Shown piece after piece: positions 27,075 through 39,539 of a DNA stretch of 64,000 nt (the stretch's first letter is position 1; the number at the start of each line of letters is the position of its first letter). Source of the stretch: Opisthocomus hoazin (lineage: Eukaryota; Chordata; Aves; Opisthocomiformes; Opisthocomidae); the NCBI RefSeq assembly GCF_030867145.1, contig NC_134415.1:73375300-73439299 (forward strand), read 5' to 3'. Position numbers and translations under genes: made by a program. The notes beneath the pieces are model-generated. The model made no database searches. It worked only from the letters and a program-made list of their open reading frames with translations, and was not told the origin of the DNA.

Positions 27075-28080
27075 TTCTACTCCCCATCGACATGGAGAAC
27101 AGCTAGCTTTGTATACTGGAAGGCTGCTGTCACATTGGTCTCGTCTTTCTAGACTAAACAGAATCAATTCTCTTGACCTTTCCTCATGTGGTATGTTTTC
27201 TGTGCCACTTATCATTCTTGTTCTTCTCCTCTGGACTCCCTCCAGTTTGTCTCTACCATTTTTAAAGTGTGGTGCCCAAAACAGGACAAAGTACTCAAGC
27301 TGAGTCTCCCCAGTGCCAACAGAGTAAAACAGAACAGCCCTCCACATCTTACATAAGATACTCTTGCTAATATGCACTACAGTGACATTCATCTTTCCTC
27401 AGCCATGTGATGCAGCTCGCTCTTACTCAGTTTAGGGGCTGTACAACCTTCGTATTTCTTTCCTGTCCTCCATCCCACGTAAATATTTCCCATGTTGTAT
27501 TAATGCAATTGATTACTCTTGTCTGTTTTTCTGAATTCATACTACTCAAATCAGATTGTGTCTCCACTCTAATACAGTCATCCAATGTGCTGGCACTTCC
27601 TATCTGCTCGTGTAACTTAAAGGTCCACTGCTTCATCTTCCAAGTCACTCATAAAAATATTGAGTAGAACTAGACCTAGAAGTGACATCTGTTCCATGTG
27701 TATATTACGGTGAACTCATCTACACTGTATTTTCCTAGTTTACTTTTGAGAAAAGCATGTAGGACTATGTAGAAAGCCTTCTTAAAACCAAGATCTATCC
27801 AGTCTACTGCTTAACTCTTACCTCCTTGACCAATTGCTCTGTCAAAGAAAAATGAGATGGATTTGTTTCTGATAAATCCATGCAGCACTTTGTTATCACT
27901 GCATAACGTTCACAGTGTTCACAAACTGATTATATGCTGTAGTATTGTAGGATTTGCCTGGTAACAGGATTACGTTTCTAGGCATCTACAGCTTATTAGG
28001 CTCCCATTTTCACCGACAGGTGCTATAGCATACATTCTCTCCCCCAAGTATCTTCATGGTATTCCATATTTTCTTTAAAA
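27075..28080 (-). mobile_element. Very old CR1/L3-type LINE, 3' part of the reverse transcriptase ORF
   Basis: Read on the minus strand, 27057-27392 gives a frame with LEYFVLFWAPHFKNGRDKLE, then VQRRRTRMISG, ENIPHEERSREL and LFSLERR, the usual C-terminal part of CR1-clade ORF2. Farther along, plus-strand phrases such as AAAATATTGAGTAGAACTAG, 'TTTTGAGAAAAGCATGTAGG' and 'GATAAATCCATGCAGCAC' keep the order of the upstream part of the same ORF in ancient amniote CR1/L3 copies. About 1 kb survives with many indels and stops; no coding ability. Much more diverged than the other CR1 copies here. Confidence 0.85.
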
Positions 28081-30242
28081 TACATGTTGATAGTTCAGTG
28101 ATTGCTTTTGGCTAGCTGATTAAGTGTTGCAGGGTGTGTATGCCTGCCTGTTCCTGTTAACAAACTGTGTTCGATGACTATACTTCCTTAGTGGAACAAA
28201 GGTGTCCACATCACACACTGAGAACTGAAACCTCTGAGGACTTGAAGGAATACAGTGACACAAGAAACAATCTGTATTTTCTAGTCCTTGCTAATTGTTC
28301 CCTAGAAGAGTACTAAGGATATTCACTCAGTCAATATAAGGAAACTTGAGCTGCAACAGTGGAGTGGGAAAAGGATTCCAGTTTCAAGGGTTCAGTAGTC
28401 ATTTTGGTTATGTTAAGGCTAATGCTTACAAACATGAAGGTGAATTTTTAGAGGTGTGTATGATAACCAGCAGTTAATTATTATCTGTCAACAACAATAT
28501 CTTAATATATTTTCCATACCCTCTTTGTATTTTCTTTGATCACTTCTTAACATAACATCTAAAGCTGTGATTACAGTTTATCTTGCTAGTTAGTTTAAGG
28601 GTAAGCAGTATTTCCTCTCTTTGTTGGTTATCCCACCTCTATCATTGTAATATATTGCCATCTATTCCAAACAGATTGAGAAGAGCAAAGTCTTTAATAA
28701 ATTCTATGCATGATCACTGCTCCCTCTCGGAGTAACAGAAGGAATCGCTTTGGGTTAAATGTTCCTGCTCACTTGTCTTAAAGGTTATTTAATTAAAACA
28801 TAAGCAAAAGAAGAATGTCCCTGCTCTATCCAAACATAAAATGCCATCCTAAAAATAGAACTAAAATCCTCACTTTGATGTGGCAATGCTCAGATCCAAC
28901 TCGAAGTTAGTGAAAATCCTTTTGCAGAGCACAGAGCGAACCTCACTAGCTCAGTGAAAACATATTTATTGCATCATTCCTCAGCACCTCCTGTTGGCTA
29001 AGAGACATGGAGAGACTTTTATTGGTGTGACGGCGAGCTGAGCATAGCCAGCATATAAAATCATGCACGCAAAGCTGAGCTACACTTTGCCACCACTCAG
29101 AAAGCCAGCGTTTTCTGTAGTGCTGTCAGTAGCGATGAGAAACAGAAAGAACAGGTTTGCACAGGACAACAGAAAAATTAGAGACTTCAGCAAGTAATAA
29201 AAATTAATTGTCTAGGCCTGATTCTTCATATGTTTCTCTCTATCAGAAATAATACTGCAGAGACAACTGGAATTGTATTGGTGTGAGGGATATGAACATC
29301 GAATAAGAATCAAGCAGAAGATAGCATCAGTAAAAACGGCACGCTGTAAAACACTGAAGTGCTGCAAAGAAATGACGTATATGAGGGTTCTTTTGTTGGC
29401 ATTTATATCTCCATTTCAAACATATGGTAGGCTAAAGGGAATACTGTTTTGGAGTACAAAGTCTTCAAAACTAACTTTACTGTAACCCCAAAGTGTAGCT
29501 TAGTATCTGAGGGTGTGTATAGAGTGAGTATCAAAATAAACTACTAGTGTTAACCTTCTGCATCTATTCAAAATGAAAATTTTGGGGAAATTTGCCAGCT
29601 ATAAAAAAATAAACATTGCTGGTTAATGTCCGTGGACCAGAACAAGCTCAGTGTGAACAGATTTTATTTACATAAGTGAAGAAGCAGGTTCCATTTGCTA
29701 TTAGATCTTCTAAGGTAAAATTTTTTACATAAACTATGGAATCTCCCACTAAAATAGTATAGTGAAAGAAAGCCAAAATTTGGAGTTAAAACACAAAGGC
29801 TGTATTTCTTCTGTGAAATGCACACAAAACCTCATACTTCTGCCGTTCTGTTCATCCAAGGATCACAAAGGCAACCATCAGTTATAATATTGCCTACATC
29901 TCCATTATATATCGTGGCACAATAGGAATGGACCTGCAGAGCAAAACAGTTAGTACCAAGGACCCAACATCCCCAATACTAAATGTTTTGGGGGTTTTCC
30001 TTTAGACTAGCTTTAATCCATTCCCGTTGATTGGACTGCATCAGATACGCAGCTGGAGTGCGTCCTCCAGCCGAGCACAAGAAGAGGCCCAGATAGCATC
30101 TGGTGAGACTGTTCCATGGTGTGAACCAAAGGGTAGTAACTGGGGAGGATGAAGAAGTCCACTTCAAAAGCATGCTCTGATCTGAAATAAAGCACCAGTA
30201 GAGCCACACCCAGGGAATTAAGCCCTACCCAGCAACCCAGCG
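28081..30242. other. Intergenic, nothing recognised
   Basis: No supportable gene, RNA or clear repeat. Confidence 0.55.
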
Positions 30243-30370
30243 AGAGAGGCAGATTTCATTAACCCCATTCCTCAGGTGGCAGAGGGAGGTACAGCAGATT
30301 TACATGAAAAGGAAGTGGCAGAACCATGACACGGCTGAATAATTCACTGTCCAGACATTGGGTGCTGTGG
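30243..30370 (-). mobile_element. Degraded MIR/CORE-type SINE, minus strand
   Basis: TTCATTAACCCCATTCCTCA, then GGTGGCAGAGGGAGGTACAG and 'AGTGGCAGAACC', then 'CCAGACATTGGGTGCTGTGG' follow the reversed MIR order ('attatccccattttacagatgaggaaactgaggcacag', 'agtggcagagcc', 'cctgactccaagtccagtgctct'). Diverged, ends unclear. Confidence 0.55.
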
Positions 30371-33300
30371 GGCACTACGTCTTCTGCAAATGGACAGGGC
30401 ACAGTGGTGTAGTGAACTAATGCAGAAAATCTGTATCAAGAAAAACAAGGCACAAACAGAAATTAAAGGGTCTGGCTTGATTAAATGATCTGTGAATGAT
30501 CTTGTTCAGCTTTACTAGTAACAGTGATAGGGAGGATAACAGATTGGCTGTGATAAGTAGTGACGTAGAAATGGACCACAAGATGCAGATTTAAGTAGGA
30601 AATATGAGGGCAAAAGAAACTGCAGCCCCTAGCTTGACATTTTCAGATACAACACATTCTCTTAGTCACTGGATGAAGAAAACGCGACCCCACTGGCAGC
30701 CCATCCACCTCCATCACGGCTGCCTCCAGGAATAGCTATATTCAACACCAGAGCTTCCAGGGGTATTCTCAAAACCCAGTTATTAGGACTCCATTGCTAT
30801 CAGTTCAGTGACTTCACTACCACAGAAATGTGTATGTTATTTTAACCAGCAATAAAATCTAATAATGTCTTATTTTGTATGATGCATTCTGAGGTTATCA
30901 TACAAAGCAGAGCTTGCCATTACTATTTTTGTATGTTTTTCTGCCATTTAAACTCTGATAAAAGAGTTATCCAGACCAGGCATGATATCAGCTAGATATT
31001 TAATTATTATGTGGCTGTACTGGAAAGCGATGCCAGAAACTTTAGACACCCCAGATGTGCCAGTGTTGGTTTTGGGCTTAGCCCACATTTTTTACCAGTG
31101 AAGAAGTTTCGTAAGAACATTAAAGACATAATTCTACAGGACTCTAAAGCAAAGAGTTACCACAAAATCACTGGGCACATAGAATGACCCAGTTCATTGG
31201 TAAACTCATAAGAAGGGAAGCAGCCTGAGTAGAAAAATGGCTCAGATATCTCTCATTTGCAGCAGAAGGCGGCAGCAAGAACTAGTCATGAGATAGGCCC
31301 TCAACTGTAACGGTTCCAAACCAGTCATTTACTAGATGTAAAAATGTCTATTAACGAAGATCCATGCCTTCATCTCCTCTTCACGAATCCACCTAAAGGA
31401 ACAATGGATTGTTTCCATGAAAGATTTTATTTTTTTCTCTCTGAAGTGATTTTAGAAGGAAGAAGTCTTGAATACTTTCTCTCTATTTGTTTTCTAAGTG
31501 TGCATTTGAAATTATTTGATCATTACATTAAGACAATTGGATATGAGATTTAATTTTTACTTTTAAATACTGTATAACTGTCTTTTAAAACACTAGCATC
31601 TGATCCTCACCAAAAATTTGTGCTGAATCTGTTGCTGATCTATACAAAAAAACCCACTCAGGTTCATCTCTCAACCTCCATTTCCACCAAAGTTCATTTA
31701 CAACTGCTGTACTGTTTAATAGGAATGTGACATGTAATTGTTTCAAAAGTCATATCAACTCTGCTCAAAGGATTGAGCAGAGTGTCCTGCCACCACAGAC
31801 AGAGGTGCTGCAATTCCTTCTGGAAATTCTATTCCTTCCCTTCATCGCTACAGTCGAGCTCCAGAGCGTGATGCTGTCAAGACACATATATGCAAGTCAA
31901 TAAATATGAAGCCATACCAAGATGCTGCATTTACAGAAAATGTGGTCTGATGGTCTGACTATTAATTAGTCTTTCCCTGACTGATATTTCCCAAATTCTC
32001 TTTCATACCTCTTGGCACTTTCTTTCGGGACACATTTAATTTAAAGACTTTGGTAAAGCCCTAATGCACAATGATAAATACTGACCAAACGGTACTACTC
32101 AAAACTGGAAGCACGTAAGTTGATGAAGAGGCAAAACCATGTCATGAAGACTAGGAACGCATCCTATGGTATTTTAGAAGATGGAAAGAAAATCATTTCA
32201 AGGTTGCCATAGAGAAGCTTTCAGTTGTGCCATTTTCCTTTTACTCTATTCTCTATCTATATTTACAGATGGCTGAAAGCAGTTGAGCCTGTGGAAATCA
32301 GCAGACTTCTGGCAGTTTCTAAATTGTTTGACATCTTCATATTCCCACCCATCTGCCCTCCTATGGTGATCACACCTTTTCAAGAGTCAACTTGGCAGCA
32401 TAGATAGTGGCAGGCTATATGTGCACTCCTACTGTGCCTTTGTGAATAATAGTGATGTTCCATTTCCAGCAAAGTTTAAATTCAGAACATTTTTTCTAAT
32501 TAGCTAGACTTTGTAGCTAACAGGATCATAAAGCTGGTCATTCAGTAGATTTCTTCCTGTTGCTTAAATTTTTTATCCTGAAGAATTAGAACAGCTAATT
32601 CATACTTTATTTGCTTACGCAGAGAGTTTAGCTGTTGTTTTTAAGAACTTTAAAATCACCTAAGCTCTAAGCTGTAAAGCAACAATCCCAAGCTAAGATT
32701 TTAGAAAGATAGACTACAAAAAAAAAATATGGTAGATTTAATGTTTTTTGAGTTACAAAAGCCTTTCAAACAAAATGTTTGCTTCTCCTAGATCCTCTTT
32801 TTATTTTCGTTTCTGGACAGTCAGATTTTCTTGAGCTCTGCATCAACTTCAACACAAGTGTTTAAGAAATTTCCTTCTATATTACCTTAGTTGCTTTGTG
32901 CCTAGAATCAAGAAAATGTTTGGAACCTGCACTACCTACAGTCTCCTGAAGATCATCACGTTGTCTTCCTACAGTATTTCTGTAAGGTTTAATATCTTTC
33001 AAAGTGGTTTGTCTGTTGTCAGGCTTGCATAGCATCGCTGCACATTGCTAGGATACAGTAAATGTTTTTAAAAGTGAAAGACCTCCCCTTTTTCCTATTG
33101 CTATCTAGAAAATAAGATCAGATTTTACCCTCCGATATGTGCGCACAACTCCCTGTGGAACAAATAGAGTCCTGCATTTGTAGAAGGGTAGATTTTTGCC
33201 TTGAAGATTTATGGAGCTATAAAAACACAAGAAGATAGCTTACATGATGTTTTCTGGAACTGAGGGCCGAATCCACACCCCTAACAAAAGTTTCATCTTA

Positions 33301-35575
33301 AAAAGGCATTAATATCCCTTGGAATATGATTTTGGATTATTATTATGCTCTTTTAGGTCTTCAGATTCATTTGACTTTCAGTCTGATCTGTCAAAGTTAA
33401 AATTTACATTTTCACAGCAAGATAGCATGGCTCCCTTCCCTCTTCTTCCCTGTCCTATCATCTGGTTTCATGGGTGGGGCAATACAGGAGAGAAGTCAGG
33501 AGCAGAAATACAGTACTGTGTAACTCAACATCTCCTGGAAGTTGCAATAGAGATTCTCCCACTGTCTAGGAGAGATGAGGTGAGCTGGGAGTGGAGCTAC
33601 GTGGTTTGGAACGACACCAGAGGCAGCGACCTAGAAACCTTACGTAGGAGGGAAACAACACAGGCTGTGAGCTGCAATAGTAATTTACTCAGGCTTTGCG
33701 CAAGTGGGTAAATCTCATTCTTTTTCTGACTTGTCATGGTGTCACCAGAATATTCTCACCTTCTTCTTACATTGTTGAAAATAATTTTCCTATCTCGTAG
33801 GCACTCACTGAGGAGCCCTCCATTAGCCTTGTGAGAACTATGTAGCATAATGTATTTATCACAGGCCTCCTTTTATTTACAGTCTGTTTTTTCCACTCTT
33901 AAAACAGAATTATCCCAAAACAAGCGCCAGACAATGAGAACCAAACGCATGTGTAATAGCCATGCCATTTCGTAACTACTTGCTACATCTTTGTTTGGCA
34001 CACTGGACTTTGTTTAGCAGAAACACAGCACTGTCACCAGGTCAGAGTCTCCACAACTTACTGCATCCCTAGCAAAGGCTGGAATTCATATGACACAGAC
34101 TTTTGTACAAAAGAGTTTCAAGCAAAATTAAAAAAAAATCCTCTCAAAACGGTGAACATAATGTAGTTAATTATAAAGAGGGGAAAAAATTAAAAAAAAC
34201 CTCTCCCCAGAGTCTCCTCAGTTCACTTTTTTTTTACGGAATGAACACCATATATGCAAGATGCAGTTGCTTTGTTCTCTTGACTAGGTGCTACATCACC
34301 TCAACTGTGAACATGCTGGATCTCATTAACTAAGCAGGGCTAAACCTGCTCAGCGAAGTTACTCAATGGGTAGCTCTCCAAGACAAGCACAGGCGCTTGC
34401 AAGGCTTGCAAGCAGTGTTTTAACAAGAGTGGAAGGAGCACTCCTCTTGGAGTCATGGATTCATGCTGGACCTTAGGAAGAGTTGTGCAAGTGGGAAAAT
34501 TACTGCAGCTGGTGTCTAAAACAAGTGGTGGTGAAAGACATTACGCTGTAACTCATAGGTGAAAGCATACAGGTATGTATGGATCACCTGGAAAAGTAAG
34601 AGCTTGGGAGGAAATCACACTTCTGTTCCCCTGATGTTCATATTGCTATTTTGCAAAGCAGACATAACTCTAACCTCTCCCCTATAGCTCAATGCCATAC
34701 AAAGGTCCCCCGACAATTCTTCCAGTGTAATAATATGCACTGAATTCAAGCACGTGAAACATCATATCCCTTCTAAACCTCACTGCAACTAAGAGCAATT
34801 CAGGATCTTTTGCATCTTCCAGAGCAATACCACCGCTTTCATGCATTTACAATCTTCTTTAGCTGCACAAAATCCAACTGACTTGTGGCCAAAAGTACAA
34901 GAGACTATAAGTAGCATGAACATGTTCTTTTAAATAGCCCTGGGGAAACTCTTCCCAGCTGTATGTCTCCTCCTTCTTTACAGAGTGCTATTGGTGTTGC
35001 AAGACCAAGAGTTGTTATAATGGGAATTACATGTTTCACGACAGTGCGAATTCATACTCTAAATCTAGCCTAGTAAATGAAACTATTTAGTGATCATTTT
35101 CTGTCCTCAAGAGTAAGTGTGAGCTCACAATTTGCATGCTTTCTGTGTGGCTTCCTCTACCTCCCTGCCACCCCAGGACATGGTAGCCTCAGACATACAG
35201 CTTACTGACAGCAGTCGACAGCAGGTGATTTGCCATGCTTCTCCACAAATTGTGTCTAGGACACATCTGAGGAGCAAGGGCTAAAGCCATGCCAGAACGT
35301 AGATTAAAAACTAACAAATGTGGATAGTTATGGGAAAGTAATCAAGCCTGTGTCATTTATATTACAGTAAGGATGCAACCTATGATCCCTGGAAAATGAG
35401 CAGGTGGCTCTGTGACCTACCATGTGTCCTTGGCAATTAGAATATTACTGATAGGGAAATGAGAGATCTTACTATTAATGCTTTAATCACAATGAACAAG
35501 ACAATTGCCTTTTTAATTAGTTTAGTACATACCAGCCACTAAGGCCACATTTGTGACAATTGCCATACGCAATAG
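30371..35575. other. Intergenic, nothing recognised
   Basis: No supportable gene or repeat in about 5 kb. A 130-codon frame at 33319-33711 starts at TTG and shows no known domain. Confidence 0.55.
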
Positions 35576-36346
35576 TGTCCTGGTTTTGGTTAAAACAGAA
35601 CCAATTTTCTTTTATTGAATCTTCCTTACAGTTAAGTTCTTCTAAGTAACTCCATTTGTCTGAAGCTGGCTGCATATTTTACAGACAGTGTCCGCTCCAA
35701 AGCTCGTAACACCTAGTGTTTATAGTTATACTGAGCTAGCGCTACGAAAGGAAGGCAGAAAAAGGCCCCTGTTTATAATTATTGCTATAGTAGCCAAGGT
35801 CACCAATAGACCTCTTAGGTCCCACAAGTGAGGAGGTTGTAAAGGGTTGTAAAGGGTTGTACTCGCAGGGAGGGGCGGACAGAATAGGTGAGCCGACATT
35901 GCTCAACGCGGTATTCCCTGCCATGCACATCATGCTGAGTTTAAAGCTGGGGGATCACGAGGGTCTCTCTCTCTTCATTCATGGCCGCCTTCTGAAGAGG
36001 ACCCTGCTGGCTGTCCTGCCTGCAATCCTGATCCAGGTTCCAATCCGTGCATTCATAAGTCCAGTTTCCATCTACTGCTGAGTCCAGTCCAGGACTTCCT
36101 GGTGCTGCCTGGCAGCTGCCGGCACCCAGCTCTGGGAAACTCAGTATTGATTTTGTATATTCAGTATTATTTTTCTTATTATTAATATTATTAGTATTAT
36201 TAGTGTTACTGGTAAAGCTGTTTTTATATTCAATTTGTAAGCCTCTCTCCCTTTTTCTCCTTTTTCTCTTCCTCTGGTGGGAGGGTGGGGGTTAATAGAG
36301 AGCATCTGCCACTCAGTTTATTGCTGCCCAGCTCTAAACGGTGACA
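35576..36346 (+). mobile_element. Solo LTR of an ERVL-like endogenous retrovirus
   Basis: The 771-bp unit begins TGTCCTGGTTTTGGTT and ends in CTAAACGGTGACA, the TG...CA ends of an LTR, and resembles avian ERVL-type LTRs in order: the TGTCCTGGTTT start, a CATGCTGAG box followed by TTTAAA (35940-35945, where related LTRs have a TATA box), a GGGGGATCACGAGGG-like leader, an AT-rich TATTATTATT segment (about 36155-36210), a CT-rich then G-rich stretch and the CTAAAC end. Flanks are AATAG (35571-35575) and AACAG (36347-36351), a 5-bp target duplication with one change. No internal retroviral sequence is adjacent, so it is a recombined solo LTR. Family name not certain. Confidence 0.8.
35833..35862. 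repeat. Triplicated 10-bp unit inside the LTR
   Basis: The unit GGTTGTAAAG recurs two to three times in a row in the LTR, a local slippage expansion. Confidence 0.7.
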
Positions 36347-36686
36347 AACAGCAACAGACTGTAGCTTGACCAGCAGTGACACTTACGCTTACGTCCAAGT
36401 GATGCCATTAACTTGATACCTAGTCAGCAGAAAAAAAAAGAGTTTAAGCTATCCCATTTAGCTCTTGTCAATTATGACTACACCATGAAGTGGTTGCAAT
36501 AGCATTTTAAAGCTTTCTGGGCTTTTTTTTAATGTTTCCTTCTTCTTTAGATTTGGCTGCTTTATTCAAAGCAGTGCACATATAACACATATATCACAAA
36601 ATCATTCCTTTGGTCTTCTTCCAATGACAGTGATGCTGTCACCTGTCCCCCTTGGAGGCTGACAGAACGCACTGCCCCGAAGCCCC

Positions 36687-36773
36687 CAGTCAGAAGGTAC
36701 GTATTTCCTGGCTGGGCAAGCAACCAGTTGTGTGTATGTGTGTACACTTCTGACTGAGCCTAGAGGAAATACG
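36687..36773. repeat. Two crossed 10-bp inverted repeats (pseudoknot-like order)
   Basis: Arm a CAGTCAGAAG (36687-36696) is exactly complementary to CTTCTGACTG (36747-36756). Arm b CGTATTTCCT (36700-36709) is exactly complementary to AGGAAATACG (36764-36773). The order is a, b, a', b', so the two stems cross, as in an H-type pseudoknot, rather than forming one hairpin. Both arms are perfect. No transcript is known here and function is unproven. Confidence 0.6.
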
Positions 36774-37560
36774 CATGCTGGCCTGCTGGCTGCAGCTGAG
36801 AGCTCTAGACTGCTTTTCAAGATCTCAAGCAAGCTAAACAGGACGTGTCTACTCCCCAGTGCAACTGGTTTGGTGTTAGTAATTGCTGTTGCTGGGGAGG
36901 AAGAAGAGAAAGCCAGGCATTTGCAATAGGAAGGGGACTTGTGGTAGGCAGGTGGAAGAGAGAGGCATGGTTTAACCTTAATAAAAAGGAATCTTTACTG
37001 GTTTATCCACTCATTTGTGTTGATGACATTATCCACAAAGAATGAAACTGAGCTAGCAGTTAAATTACATCAAATACACCAACTCAGCTTCTGTTCTCAC
37101 TTTTTTCTGTTCTCTTTTTTCAGTTGTAGTAATTTTAAGTGTTACTTGAAACCATCGCAGGTAGTGTCTCCAGGCAACCAAATACTTGAAAGAATTTTTT
37201 TTTTTGTGACATCGACCAGCTCACTCTAACTGTTAAGTGAATGTGCTGTACTCAACAGCATAGACAACTTCATCTTTGTTCAGGCTTGGTGACACAGCAA
37301 GGCTTGGTTGCTCTTCAAACCAGACTCACTACATTTGCTTAGAAATGATTTTACAAAATTTGTAGTGTTCGTCTGTGCTACAGGGTATTTCTCTGATGAG
37401 CATACAAAAATCTTTGTTTAACGCACGCCCCAGAGTAACAGCCCATAATAATACTCTCTACAAACAGCACTGAATGGAGAGATGGGAAGTTCAGATTGCG
37501 AGAACATGTACATTTGCATTTCAATAACGCTTTCTATTGAACCACTTTAACGCAGTGATA
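36774..37560. other. Intergenic, nothing recognised
   Basis: No supportable gene or repeat. Confidence 0.5.
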
Positions 37561-37631
37561 GCCTGATCCTACTTCCATTGAAGCAAATGGCAAAACTCCC
37601 ACTGAGGTCGAGGGGAGGCTTGATCTGACCC
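37561..37631. repeat. Ancient palindromic interspersed repeat
   Basis: GCCTGATCCTACTTCCATTG on the left, AAATGGCAAAACTCCCACTG in the centre and GGCTTGATCTGACCC on the right follow the palindromic 'gcctgatcc...cccattgaagtcaatggcaaaactcccattgacttcaatggg...ggatcaggcc' repeat type of sauropsid genomes. Its CAAAACTCCCA core is shared with the copy in the GJA1 3'UTR (61665-61752). Confidence 0.55.
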
Positions 37632-39539
37632 TAATTCATGAATGGCCAGAGTTTGGTACTCTGACTCCCACTGAATAAACTGCTCAGTCCGTGTAATTCC
37701 ACTTAGCTACTTATTTTTAAAGCAAAGTACTACTCACTCTCAGTGTCTGTCATGCAGCTCATAACACTCCTTTGAGGTTCATCAGTAAAATTTTTGCATC
37801 TATTCATAGTAAAGAAAATGTCTTAGTAGTGCGTACCATGTAGCTACTCTTTCAGTAGTTCTGAAACACTTCTGATAACATATTTGCAATTTTGATGTTT
37901 TTATGACCGGATGGTTTTATGACCTTTTTCTGACTTCACTATTTCTTTTGTGAGATTGGTCAACTAAATCACATGCATAGTTTATCTTTCCTGACTGGAT
38001 GCTAAAGCTTTAAGCTTAGCTCCCAAGTAACTGTAAAGAACAAATTTTTGGTATGAAACTTCATAATGTATAACAGTGGCTAAAATTTGTGAAACTACCT
38101 TCCTGAATAGCTGAGAATTGGCCAGACTCCGAATAAGCCAAACAACAACCTGTAAACAAAATTCAAGAGCTTTTTTGTTTGGTTGGGTTTTTTCTTCACA
38201 AAAATAGCTGTAATGCATTTACTCTCTTAGGTTATGTAGAGGAGAGTATTTTGGAAGCAGAAGGGCAAATTCACACCTGACTACCTACGAAGATCGCTAA
38301 GAATTGAGCACAAAACATACTTGTCTGTTAAAAACCTCTGCATATATTAATTTATATAGTTACCTGCATTGTACATTTTGCACAGAGCATTAAGTAATTT
38401 TTCAAGGCTGGGGTAATTTGTGTAAGTAAGATAATGCTCTCCTGTCTCTAAACTGTATGTTTTGACCTCTTTGTTCTTTTTTCCATAAAGGAGGCATCCC
38501 TTCCTGGCACCACCTTGCATACCAAAGAGATTGGAGAGCAGCAGCTACAGTAAATTCAAAAGTCCTTCATGAGCACATTGTAACAATTAGCCACAGAGGG
38601 AATGGAAGTGATGACTGAGACTGGATGCAATCATTCAGCATGTGTGATGCTGCTAAAGGGTGCATGTTCACCACCACAGCTTCTTTATAGTGCCTAAACT
38701 AGATCTTCATGTAGACTTTTAACAAAATAGCTAAGATTTTTTTTTTTAATTTTCAGTATGAAGTTGGAACAGCAATGTCCAAAAATACTGAGAAAAAGGC
38801 TTGTTTTAATTGTCTTAATAAACAACAGAAATGACAGAAATCTCATGCAATAGCTCAGATTTACAACGCAAAAAAAGGGTTCAGATAACTCAGAGAATCA
38901 TGAAACAAAACCAAACTCAAATATCATCAATCCCTCATGTTAACAAAAGATGATCAATAATCTTTTCATTACAAATGCAGGTCTATAATAGAATGGTGAA
39001 TTGAAGAGACTAGAATAAACTAGAACTTGTTCCCTAACAGCTGTGAATATTCGGACAGTTAAGTAACTTTCTGACTACAGTTCAGCAGGAGTTACTTTAT
39101 TTGCAGCAAATATTGATAATAAATACAGAATCTGCAGGGCCTGGAAAACACTCTGCTCCAACACTCCTTTGACAATAAATTTATTTTAATAAAAACACTA
39201 AGATTTGTTCAAACTTGAAAGAAAATACAAAAATTGTTCAAGCTTAAACAACGAATGTTTTATTCTTATCACTACTATAGTCACTCGAATTGCACAAGAC
39301 AATATGTCAAATACATCGAAATCCACAGTATTTAATGTCCAAAGTCACTTCAGTTCTGAACTTGCACTAAGATTCTTGCCTTTTTTTAAAAAAATATGTT
39401 TTAATCTGCTTTATTTTTTGAACTGTAGTATTATTTCAGTAAAAATCCTCAGCTTTGTCTTCACTGGGTTAAAGGGTGACTGAGATTAAGTTGGACAATT
39501 AAGCTGTGCTCATCAGGACTACAATCTGTTAAGGTCTGT
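37632..39539. other. Intergenic, nothing recognised
   Basis: No supportable gene or clear repeat. Confidence 0.55.

Noticed and set aside
27057..27392. 111-codon minus-strand frame as a host gene
   Set aside because: Its recognisable part is the C-terminal region of a decayed CR1/L3 reverse transcriptase ORF.
33319..33711. 130-codon open frame
   Set aside because: TTG start, no known family, no splice signals or neighbours that support an exon.
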